A stretch of DNA of 41,231 bases from JANMAT01 sp031359995 (GTDB lineage: Bacteria > Actinomycetota > Acidimicrobiia > Acidimicrobiales > Ilumatobacteraceae): the NCBI GenBank assembly GCA_031359995.1, contig JANMAT010000096.1, positions 1 through 41,231 of the forward strand, in the 5' to 3' direction. Position 1 is the stretch's first letter, and each line of letters begins with the position of its first letter. Below the pieces are notes generated by a model. It was given only the letters and a program-made list of their open reading frames with translations. It was not told the origin of the DNA and ran no database searches. The position numbers and the translations under genes are program-made. Below, one piece after another: positions 32,111-39,068 of this stretch.

Positions 32111-33403
32111 TCACGCGAGGGCGAGCTGCGCCGAGAGCTTGCCGGCGGCGGCCGGATCGAGTCGGGCCCGCACGCGTACGCCGGTGTCTTCGTCAGCGGT
32201 GGAGATGACCTCGCCCTCACGGTGCACCGCGGCCAGCACGTCGCCCCGGTCGTAAGGGATGAACAGCTCGACCACGTTGGCCAACGCCCGCAGACGGTCG
32301 GCCAGCGCCTGCAGCAGATCGTCGATGCCGGCCCCGGTGGCGGCCGAGACGCCGACCGAACCGGGGTTGCGGCTCACGAACACCTTGGTCTCGGTGGGGT
32401 CGAGGTCGGCCTTGTTGAACACGATGAGCTCGGGGACCTGGTCGGCGCCGATCTCGGCCAGCACGAGGCGCACGGCGTCCATCTGGCCTTGCGGATCAGC
32501 GGCCGAGGAGTCGACGACGTGAACGAGCAGGTCGGCCTCGCCCGCCATCTCGAGGGTCGATTTGAACGCCTCCACCAGACCGTGGGGCAAGCGGCGCACG
32601 AACCCGACCGTGTCGGTGAGCAGCACGGGTTCGCCACCGGGCAGCGACAGACGGCGGGTGGTGGGGTCGAGCGTGGCGAACAGCCGATCTTCCACGAGCA
32701 CGCCGGCGAGGGTGAGTCGGTTCAGCAGGGTGGACTTCCCCGCGTTCGTGTACCCGACGATGGTGACCTCGGCCAGACGGGTGCGCCGACGCGACTTGCG
32801 CTGCAGCTGGCGGGTCCGGCCCAGGTCCTTCAGGTCGTGTTCGAGCTGGGTGATGCGACGCATGATGCGACGGCGGTCGACCTCGAGCTTGGTCTCGCCG
32901 GGGCCCCGGGTACCGATGCGACCGGCCTGCTGGGTGAGGTTGGCGCCGCGACCGCGACGCAGGCGGGGCAGGCGGTAGCGCAGCAGCGCCAGCTCCACCT
33001 GGGCCTTGCCCTCGAGGGTGTGGGCGTTCTGGGCGAAGATGTCGAGGATGACCGCGGTGCGGTCGATGGCCGTACGGCCGAGCAGCTTCTCGAGGTTGAA
33101 CTGCTGGGCCGGGGTCAGCTCGTTGTCGAACACCACGGTGTCGGCGTCGAGCTCGAGACACAGCTCCTTGAGCTCCTCGACCTTGCCCTTGCCGAGGAAC
33201 GTGGCGGGGTCGGGCGACTGGCGGCGCTGCATAACACGGGCGACCGGGTCGGCACCCGCGGTGTCGACCAGCAGGGCCAGCTCGTCCAGGCTCGCCTCGG
33301 TGTCACCGTCGTGGTTCGGAGCGATGGTGACGCCGACCAGGACGATCTTCTCCCGGACGGAGCGCTCGATCAGGGTGCCGCCGAGCGCTTCGTTGTAGGG
33401 CAT
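32111..33403 (-). CDS. hflX: Ribosome-associated GTPase HflX
   Basis: 430 residues. The N-terminal HflX domain (about 20-205) includes the glycine-rich FLGKGKVEEL and RGPGETKLEVDRR segments. The GTPase domain has G1 GYTNAGKST (217-225), G3 DTVGF and G4 NKADL. HflX binds the 50S subunit and splits stalled ribosomes, for example after heat shock. The start ATG 33403 follows GAAGGTAG at a good distance and lies 9 bp after the dapF stop, so it is co-transcribed with dapF and dapC. The length is normal. Confidence 0.95.
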   Translation of the reverse strand: MPYNEALGGTLIERSVREKIVLVGVTIAPNHDGDTEASLDELALLVDTAGADPVARVMQRRQSPDPATFLGKGKVEELKELCLELDADTVVFDNELTPAQQFNLEKLLGRTAIDRTAVILDIFAQNAHTLEGKAQVELALLRYRLPRLRRGRGANLTQQAGRIGTRGPGETKLEVDRRRIMRRITQLEHDLKDLGRTRQLQRKSRRRTRLAEVTIVGYTNAGKSTLLNRLTLAGVLVEDRLFATLDPTTRRLSLPGGEPVLLTDTVGFVRRLPHGLVEAFKSTLEMAGEADLLVHVVDSSAADPQGQMDAVRLVLAEIGADQVPELIVFNKADLDPTETKVFVSRNPGSVGVSAATGAGIDDLLQALADRLRALANVVELFIPYDRGDVLAAVHREGEVISTADEDTGVRVRARLDPAAAGKLSAQLALA

Positions 33404-33412
33404 GGGCTACCT

Positions 33413-34261
33413 TCAGATCTGGACGTCGATGGCGGCGACGTACGTGGCCGGTCCAACCAGTGTTACCTCGCCGGGCGGGGTGTCGAGACGCACCTTGGCA
33501 TCTCCCCCGTCCATGTGCACGGTGATTTCGGTGGTGCCCGCCGCCACCAGTCCCCAACGGGCGGCGGCGTGGGCGGTCGCACACGCGCCGGTGCCGCAGG
33601 CCATGGTGATGCCGGCGCCGCGCTCGTGCACGCGCATCGTGACGGCGTCGGGTTCGGGGCCGGCCTGCACGATCTCGAGGTTCACGTTCGGCACCTCGGC
33701 GCCGAGGGCGGCGAGATCGACCTCGTGCACGTCGTCGACCGCAACCACGCTGTGGGGGTTGCCGAGGCTCACGTGGGCGACGGGGCGCATCGGGTCGCAG
33801 CCGAGCGAGCCCCACGCCGACGGTGCGTCGATGGGCGACACCGGCCCCATCGACACCGAAGCGAGGATGGTGTCGGGATCGTCGGTGGGCGTGATCTGCA
33901 CCGGGCGGAGGCCGGCGTCGGTGTGGATCACGATGGTGCCGTCGCGCTGGCCGCGCACCTCGGCCACGGCCTGGGCGAAGCAGCGGATGCCGTTGCCGCT
34001 CATCTCGGCCCGGCTGCCGTCGGCGTTGAACAGCACCATGCGGTCGTGGCGGACCTGACCGTCGACCTCGACACCGCCCCACATCTCGCCGTAGAGCAGG
34101 CCGTCGGCGCCGATGCCGCGGCGGCGGTCGCACAGGCGCACGGCGAGGTCGCGCACGACGTCGAGCAAGAGATCCTGGCCGGGCAGGTCGTCGTCGAGCC
34201 ACACCAGGAAGTCGTTGCCCAGCCCGTGGTGCTTGGTGAGGCGGACGGAGGTGGTGCTCAC
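33413..34261 (-). CDS. dapF: Diaminopimelate epimerase with Ser at the first catalytic position
   Basis: 282 residues from GTG 34261, overlapping the miaA stop by 4 nt (GTGA). Two-fold alpha/beta barrel halves are recognisable: HHGLGNDFLV at the start, NADGSRAEMSGNGIRC (79-94), HVSLGNPHSVV, and ERGAGITMACGTGA (213-226). The family uses two cysteines as acid/base pair. The second is present (C222). The first, expected after AEM, is S88; the codon is AGC in the sequence given. C94 lies six residues on. The enzyme would convert LL- to meso-diaminopimelate. Whether Ser works here, or C94 substitutes, cannot be told from sequence. Some other lineages may share this Ser; I could not check. Confidence 0.9.
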   Translation of the reverse strand: MSTTSVRLTKHHGLGNDFLVWLDDDLPGQDLLLDVVRDLAVRLCDRRRGIGADGLLYGEMWGGVEVDGQVRHDRMVLFNADGSRAEMSGNGIRCFAQAVAEVRGQRDGTIVIHTDAGLRPVQITPTDDPDTILASVSMGPVSPIDAPSAWGSLGCDPMRPVAHVSLGNPHSVVAVDDVHEVDLAALGAEVPNVNLEIVQAGPEPDAVTMRVHERGAGITMACGTGACATAHAAARWGLVAAGTTEITVHMDGGDAKVRLDTPPGEVTLVGPATYVAAIDVQI

Positions 34262-35166
34262 GCCGCGGCCGCTTCGAGCACGGTGGCGATGGCCTCGGAG
34301 GGATCGGTGGTCACGTCGAACCAGCGTATGCGGGGGTCACGTCGGAACCAACGATCCTGGCGCACGGCGAACTGGCGGGTGCGGGTGACGATGGTGGCCA
34401 CCGCCTCGGCGAGGTCGCATCGTCCCTCGAGGTGGTCGAGCAGCTCCTTGTAGCCGAGGGCCTGGCGAGCGGTGCGCGACAGCGGGCCGGCAGCGGCCAG
34501 ACCCCGCACCTCGTCGAGCAGCCCGGCGGCCATCATCTGCTCGACCCGCGCCGCGACGCGCGCGGCCAACGCCGGGCGGGCCCACCGCAGACCCAGCAGC
34601 GCGATGTCGGTGGGTGGGTAGGCGTCGAGGCCAGGGCCGAACGACGAGAACGGCCGGCCGCTGCCCAGGCCCACCTCCAGCGCCCGCACGATGCGCCTCG
34701 TGTTGGTGGGTTCCATCTTCGCCGCCGCCGCCGGGTCGAGCTCGACGAGGCGGCGGTGCAGGGCGGCGACGTCGGCCTCGGCGGCCGTCTCGAGCTCGGC
34801 CCGCAGGGTCGGCCACTGGCCGGGGATGTCGAGGTCGTCGACCGCGGCGCGTAGGTACAGCCCGGTGCCACCCACCAGCACGGCGCGGCGACCGCGCTCG
34901 ACGATGTCGGCGCGGGCGGCGCGGTAGGCCGACTGGAAGGCGGCCAGCGTGAACTCGTCGGCGGGCTCGACGAGGTCGATCAGGTGGTGGGGCACCTCGG
35001 CCTGTTCGGCCGGGCTCGGCTTGGCCGTGCCGATGTCCATGCCCCGGTACACCTGCATGGCGTCCACCGACACCAGCTCGGCGTCGCCGAGCGCCCGCGC
35101 CACGGCCAGGGCGACACCGCTCTTGCCCGACGCCGTGGGCCCGACGATGGCGACGGCGCGCCCCAC
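34258..35166 (-). CDS. miaA: tRNA dimethylallyltransferase
   Basis: 302 residues from GTG 35166. The P-loop GPTASGKS is at 9-16, followed by SVDAMQVYRGMDIGTAKP (substrate DMAPP and tRNA contacts), HHLIDLVEP, and GGTGLYLRA. RTRQFAVRQDRWFRR is the family C-terminal RQ-W-R motif. MiaA adds a dimethylallyl group to A37 of tRNAs reading codons that begin with U; MiaB then adds methylthio. The longer upstream frame was rejected because homology begins at this GTG. It follows miaB by 7 bp and overlaps dapF by 4 bp, so the three are translated as one tightly coupled unit. Confidence 0.95.
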   Translation of the reverse strand: MGRAVAIVGPTASGKSGVALAVARALGDAELVSVDAMQVYRGMDIGTAKPSPAEQAEVPHHLIDLVEPADEFTLAAFQSAYRAARADIVERGRRAVLVGGTGLYLRAAVDDLDIPGQWPTLRAELETAAEADVAALHRRLVELDPAAAAKMEPTNTRRIVRALEVGLGSGRPFSSFGPGLDAYPPTDIALLGLRWARPALAARVAARVEQMMAAGLLDEVRGLAAAGPLSRTARQALGYKELLDHLEGRCDLAEAVATIVTRTRQFAVRQDRWFRRDPRIRWFDVTTDPSEAIATVLEAAAA

Positions 35167-35173
35167 GGCGTGC

Positions 35174-36592
35174 TCAGCCGGCCGACACGGGGATGCGGAC
35201 CTTGTGGCTGGCGTCGGCCAGCTGCTCGACGAAGCGGCCCATGAGGTGGTGCGGCGCCGCGTCGACCACTTCGACGGCGGCGTACGAGCCGACCCGCAGG
35301 GGGCGCGCGGTGCGGAAGTGCACGAGCTTGTTCTGGCGGGTGCGGCCGGACGTGACGGCCGGGTCCTTCTTGGACGGCCCTTCCACGAGCACCTCCTCGA
35401 TGCGACCGATGCGGGCCTGGTGCTTGGCCAGCGCGCTGCGCTCGATGACGATGCGCAGGCGGGCGAAGCGTTCGGCGGCCACGGCGGGGGCGACGAACCG
35501 GTCGGTGAGCTCGGCCGCCTCCGTGCCGGGACGGGGCGAGAAGATGAACGTGTAGGCGTAGTCGTACTCGGCCGCGGCGGCGACCTCGAGCGTGCGGGCG
35601 AAGTCGTCGTCGGTCTCGCCGGGGAACCCGACGATGATGTCGGTGGACACGGCGAGGTCGGGCACCGCGGCCCGGGCGGCGGCCAGCTTGTCGAGGTAAC
35701 GCTCGGCGGTGTAGCCGCGGTGCATGAGCGCCAGCACGCGGTCGGAGCCCGACTGCAACGGGTAGTGCAGGTGTTCGCACACGGTGGCCGTCTCGGCCAT
35801 GGCCGCGATGGTGTCGGGGCGCAGGTCCTTGGGGTGCGGGCTCGTGTATCGCACCCGTCGCATGCCGGGCACGGCGCCGACGGCGCGCAGCAGCTCGGCG
35901 AACAGGGGCTGGATGCGCACGTCGCCGTCGCCGGCCTGGCGGGCGGCGAGGGTGAGGTCACGGCCGTAGCTGTTCACGTTCTGGCCGAGCAGGGTGATCT
36001 CGGTGACGCCCTCGGCGGCCAGCTTGCGGACCTCGGCGACGATGTCGTCGAAGGGCCGGCTGATCTCCACCCCGCGCACCGCCGGCACGATGCAGAACGC
36101 GCAGTTGTTGTCGCACCCGATCTGAATGGTGACCCACGCGTTGTACGACGTCTCGCGACGGGCGGGCAGCGCGCTCGGGAACCGCGCGTGGTCCTCGAGC
36201 ACGGCCTCGTCGAGGATCTCGGTGACGGGGCCGCTGGTGCGGGCCTGGGCCACCAGCTCGGCCGAGCGGTGCACGTTGTGGGTGCCGAGCACCACGTCCA
36301 CGTAGGGCGCCCTGCCCCGCACGAGGTCGCGGTCCTTCTGGGCCAGGCAACCGGCGACGACGATCTGGCGGCCATCGGCCCGGTCCTTCCAGGTCTTCAG
36401 GTGGCCGAGCGTGCCGTAGAGCTTGTTGTCGGCGTTCTCACGGATGCAGCAGGTGTTGAGCACGACGACGTCGGCGTCGGCCTCGGAGTCGGCCGGGACG
36501 AGCCCGTCAGCCTCCAGCAGGCCGGCGATGCGCTCGGAGTCGTGTTCGTTCATCTGACACCCGAAGGTGCGCACCACGTAACGGCGGGTCAC
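35174..36592 (-). CDS. miaB: tRNA-2-methylthio-N6-dimethylallyladenosine synthase
   Basis: 472 residues from GTG 36592. The N-terminal UPF0004 domain has cluster cysteines C12, C48 or C49, and C82 (TFGCQMN, NTCCIRENA, GCLAQ). The radical SAM cluster motif CDNNCAFC uses C160, C164 and C167. A C-terminal TRAM domain closes the protein (RTRQNKLVHF ... VEVVDAAPHHLMG). MiaB methylthiolates i6A37 in tRNA. A TAGGAT -10 hexamer lies 9 nt before the start. It is the first gene of the miaB-miaA-dapF-hflX-dapC run. Confidence 0.96.
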   Translation of the reverse strand: MTRRYVVRTFGCQMNEHDSERIAGLLEADGLVPADSEADADVVVLNTCCIRENADNKLYGTLGHLKTWKDRADGRQIVVAGCLAQKDRDLVRGRAPYVDVVLGTHNVHRSAELVAQARTSGPVTEILDEAVLEDHARFPSALPARRETSYNAWVTIQIGCDNNCAFCIVPAVRGVEISRPFDDIVAEVRKLAAEGVTEITLLGQNVNSYGRDLTLAARQAGDGDVRIQPLFAELLRAVGAVPGMRRVRYTSPHPKDLRPDTIAAMAETATVCEHLHYPLQSGSDRVLALMHRGYTAERYLDKLAAARAAVPDLAVSTDIIVGFPGETDDDFARTLEVAAAAEYDYAYTFIFSPRPGTEAAELTDRFVAPAVAAERFARLRIVIERSALAKHQARIGRIEEVLVEGPSKKDPAVTSGRTRQNKLVHFRTARPLRVGSYAAVEVVDAAPHHLMGRFVEQLADASHKVRIPVSAG

Positions 36593-36601
36593 AGGGTCGC
36601 C

Positions 36602-36607
36602 ATCCTA
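36602..36607 (-). promoter_or_regulatory. -10 element of miaB, nearly leaderless
   Basis: TAGGAT on the minus strand ends 9 nt before GTG 36592, giving a leader of two or three bases. TGACCC at 36626-36631 is a possible -35 after 18 bp. Confidence 0.4.
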
Positions 36608-36628
36608 CGGCCGGAGCGCGGCCGAGGG

Positions 36629-37219
36629 TCAGCCGGTTGGGCCGTCGCCGCGGCGCACGAGCCGCTCGGGTGTCACGGCGACGGCGAACGGACCGACGGT
36701 GGTCGCCGTCTGGCCCGGCCCGATCGTCTGCACCGGCTCGAGCTGACCGCGCGGTCCGACGGCGAAGACCGTGAGCGACGGGGCGTCGGGGTCGACGACC
36801 CAGTACCACTCGAGCCCGGCGACGGCGTAGTGCTCCCGCTTCACCGCCAGGTCGACGCGCCGCGTCGACGGCGACAAGACCTCCACCACCAGCAGCGGCG
36901 TACCGGTGAGGTACGGATCGCCGGGTGCGTCCTCGTGGCAGACCAGAAGGTCGGGGATGAAGAACCCGAGCGCCGTCGTCCACGCCGCTTCGGCCATCAC
37001 GGTCATCTCTGTGCCGACGGCCCCCAGGAGCACCCGAAAGAGCTCACTGACCGCGAGCGAGTGCCGCCGGACCGGGCTGGTCACGATGCACAGCCCGTCG
37101 TACCACTCGACCTTGTAGGGCAGGTCGGCGTGTTCGTGCCAGCGGACGAACTCGTCCCGCGCCATCGGCCAGGCGAGCTGACCGTCGGCCGGCACCCGCA
37201 CATCGAGCATGACATCCAC
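36629..37219 (-). CDS. Uma2 family (DUF820) putative endonuclease
   Basis: 196 residues from GTG 37219, which follows GGAGG by 4 nt; ATG 37210 is the alternative. The restriction-endonuclease-like core is seen as D90 (IPDLLV), E113 in LLVVEVLSPSTRR, and K127 in AVKREHY, then GLEWYWVVDPD. Uma2 proteins have this PD-(D/E)xK pattern, are most abundant in cyanobacteria and actinobacteria, and have no settled function. It stands between recA and miaB on the same strand, where recX is usually found in actinobacteria. It could be transcribed from recA read-through, although a hairpin lies in between. Confidence 0.88.
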   Translation of the reverse strand: MDVMLDVRVPADGQLAWPMARDEFVRWHEHADLPYKVEWYDGLCIVTSPVRRHSLAVSELFRVLLGAVGTEMTVMAEAAWTTALGFFIPDLLVCHEDAPGDPYLTGTPLLVVEVLSPSTRRVDLAVKREHYAVAGLEWYWVVDPDAPSLTVFAVGPRGQLEPVQTIGPGQTATTVGPFAVAVTPERLVRRGDGPTG

Positions 37220-37279
37220 GGTACCTCCCATCAGCGGTGAGAGGCGCCGAATGCGCGGCGCCATAGGGGCGGGCTCGCT

Positions 37280-37311
37280 GGCCGGCTCGGGCGCATGGCT
37301 CCGAACCGGCC
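37280..37311 (-). terminator. Probable recA terminator
   Basis: An 11-bp stem (GGCCGGTTCGG with CCGAGCCGGCC, one G-U pair) around a 10-nt loop, 18 nt after the recA stop on the minus strand. No T-tract. Confidence 0.6.
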
Positions 37312-37328
37312 GGCCACACACCGATCGA

Positions 37329-38366
37329 TCAGACTTCGATGGGCTCGTCGTCGGACGGGCTGAACTCCTCGACGGCATCGCCGAGGCCGGCCTGGTTCCG
37401 CACGCGCTCGGAGATCTCCATCATCACTTCGGGGTTCTCCATGAGGAAGTTCTTGGCGTTCTCACGGCCCTGGCCGAGCTGCTCGCCGTCGTAGGTGAAC
37501 CAGGCACCCGACTTCTTCACGATGCCCATCTCGACCGACATGTCGAGCAGGGAGCCTTCACGGCTGATGCCCTTGCCGTACATGATGTCGAACTCGGCCT
37601 GCTTGAAGGGCGGGGCCACCTTGTTCTTGACGACCTTGACCCGGGTGCGGCTGCCCACGATCTCGACGCCGTCCTTGATGGACTCGATGCGGCGGATGTC
37701 GAGACGGACCGACGAGTAGAACTTCAGCGCCCGACCGCCCGGTGTGGTCTCGGGCGAGCCGAACATGACGCCGATCTTCTCTCGCAGCTGGTTGATGAAG
37801 ATGGCGATGGTGTTCGTCTTGTTGAGGTTGGCGGTGAGCTTGCGCAGCGCCTGGCTCATGAGGCGGGCCTGCAGGCCGACGTGGCTGTCGCCCATCTCGC
37901 CTTCGATCTCGGCCCGGGGCGTGAGGGCGGCCACCGAGTCGATGACGACGACGTCGAGGGCGCCGGAGCGCACGAGCATGTCGACGATCTCGAGTGCCTG
38001 CTCACCCGTGTCGGGCTGAGAGATGAGGAGCTGGTCGACGTCGACCCCGATGGCCCGGGCGTAGATCGGGTCCATGGCGTGTTCGGCATCGACGTAGGCG
38101 CAGATGCCGCCATTGCGCTGGGCCTCGGCCACGACGTGCATGGCGAGGGTGGACTTGCCCGACGACTCCGGGCCGAAGATCTCGGTGACGCGCCCCCGAG
38201 GGAGGCCACCGACGCCGAGGGCGAGGTCGAGCGCCAAGGCACCCGTGGGGATCGTGTCGATGACGAGCGAGCCCTTCTCCCCCATCCGCATGATGGAGCC
38301 CTTGCCGAACTGCTTGTCGATCTGCGCCAGTGCCAGATCGAGCGCCTTCTCGCGTTCCACAGTCAT
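37329..38366 (-). CDS. recA: Recombinase RecA
   Basis: 345 residues, uninterrupted (no intein, unlike M. tuberculosis). Walker A GPESSGKST at 65-73, Walker B-type VVVIDSVAAL, the L1 loop around EMGDSHVG, L2 with FGSPETTPGG, and the C-terminal acidic tail SPSDDEPIEV. RecA forms filaments on single-stranded DNA for strand exchange and triggers LexA self-cleavage. GGAG lies 8 nt before ATG. An SOS box and a TTGACC/TACGCT promoter lie about 190 bp upstream, leaving a long structured leader. recX does not follow. Confidence 0.98.
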   Translation of the reverse strand: MTVEREKALDLALAQIDKQFGKGSIMRMGEKGSLVIDTIPTGALALDLALGVGGLPRGRVTEIFGPESSGKSTLAMHVVAEAQRNGGICAYVDAEHAMDPIYARAIGVDVDQLLISQPDTGEQALEIVDMLVRSGALDVVVIDSVAALTPRAEIEGEMGDSHVGLQARLMSQALRKLTANLNKTNTIAIFINQLREKIGVMFGSPETTPGGRALKFYSSVRLDIRRIESIKDGVEIVGSRTRVKVVKNKVAPPFKQAEFDIMYGKGISREGSLLDMSVEMGIVKKSGAWFTYDGEQLGQGRENAKNFLMENPEVMMEISERVRNQAGLGDAVEEFSPSDDEPIEV

Positions 38367-38370
38367 GTGT

Positions 38371-38384
38371 CCGTCTCCGTTCTG
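38371..38384 (-). promoter_or_regulatory. recA ribosome binding site, 14-mer shared with nrdJ
   Basis: CAGAACGGAGACGG on the minus strand with GGAG 8 nt before ATG 38366, identical to the nrdJ site at 25951-25964. Confidence 0.6.
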
Positions 38385-38386
38385 TG

Positions 38387-38408
38387 CCCACCGGTCCGAC
38401 CCGGTGGG
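38387..38408 (-). other. Hairpin in the recA leader just upstream of the ribosome binding site
   Basis: CCCACCGG and CCGGTGGG form a perfect 8-bp stem with a 6-nt loop, three bases from the shared 14-mer. It may affect translation start or mRNA stability. Confidence 0.5.
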
Positions 38409-38559
38409 GTTCGTGCCTGCCTTGCGGAGAGGCCGGATCGCACGGCCCCGAATCTCCTGCAGACGACGGTACGGAGGGGGTGTGACAGGGTTGCTCAGCG
38501 ACCCCGCTGACCCTCCTGCCGACCCGCTCCGACGGGCGCCCGGCGGAGAGAACGACAGC

Positions 38560-38589
38560 AGCGTAACTTCGAACGCATGTTCGGGTCAA
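38560..38589 (-). promoter_or_regulatory. recA promoter
   Basis: On the minus strand: -35 TTGACC (38584-38589), an 18-bp spacer, -10 TACGCT (38560-38565). Both hexamers are identical to those of lexA. The SOS box fills most of the spacer. Predicted start is near 38553, so the leader is about 187 nt. Confidence 0.75.
38570..38583. promoter_or_regulatory. SOS box (LexA site) of recA
   Basis: CGAACGCATGTTCG is an exact match to CGAAC-N4-GTTCG, lying between the -35 and -10 of the recA promoter. Confidence 0.9.
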
Positions 38590-38599
38590 GCATTCTGGA

Positions 38600-39046
38600 T
38601 CACGGCGAACGGCGGGCCTGGGCTGCGAGCCAGGCGGGGTCGGCGTGGGCCTCGGCATCGGCCACTTCCTCGGGCTCGAGCGGGTGCATGAGCAGGTCGA
38701 CAGCGGCCCACAGGGTGTAGGTGTTCGGGTAGAAGAAGAACGGCCACACGATGGCGACGGCGAGGCCGACCGTGATCATCACGGCGACGTTCAGATCGGG
38801 GTAGCTGACCACCGTGCCGATGATGATCACCAGCGCCAGCAGGAAGAACGTGATGATCACGTTCATCGTCATGGCGCCGAGCATGTAGCCGTCCTGCCGC
38901 TCGGCCTTGTAGCCGCACCCGGGGCAGCGTTCCTTGCGGTGGAACCAGCGCCGGAACCATCCGTGGCTGCCGCAGCGGGGGCACCCTCCCGTCACACCCC
39001 GCAGGGCCATGTGGAAGAACGACGTCGTGAGGCGATGGCGAGCCAT
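38600..39046 (-). CDS. DUF983 family membrane protein
   Basis: 148 residues. Two CxxC pairs (C22/C25 in GGCPRCG and C41/C44 in RCPGCG) form a zinc-ribbon-like start with W-F residues between them, as in DUF983. Two membrane segments follow at about 58-78 and 85-107. The function of DUF983 proteins is unknown. A TACCCT hexamer 7 nt before ATG 39046 and no ribosome binding site suggest a leaderless mRNA, although the gene also lies only 22 bp after the aminotransferase stop on the same strand and could be read from it. Confidence 0.85.
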   Translation of the reverse strand: MARHRLTTSFFHMALRGVTGGCPRCGSHGWFRRWFHRKERCPGCGYKAERQDGYMLGAMTMNVIITFFLLALVIIIGTVVSYPDLNVAVMITVGLAVAIVWPFFFYPNTYTLWAAVDLLMHPLEPEEVADAEAHADPAWLAAQARRSP

Positions 39047-39060
39047 ACCCGTTAGGGTAT
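39045..39060. promoter_or_regulatory. Palindrome and -10 element at the DUF983 start
   Basis: ATACCC-GTTA-GGGTAT is a perfect 6-bp dyad that includes the start codon bases and the minus-strand TACCCT (39054-39059), which ends 7 nt before ATG. It may be an operator placed on a leaderless start. Confidence 0.4.
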
Positions 39061-39068
39061 CGGGCCGA

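Noticed and set aside
31028..34453. Open plus-strand frame of over 1100 codons opposite dapC, hflX and dapF
   Set aside because: It runs antisense to three firmly identified genes and shows only His/Gly/Asp-rich composition typical of antisense frames.
37329..38366. Intein in recA
   Set aside because: The protein aligns end to end at 345 residues without an insert.
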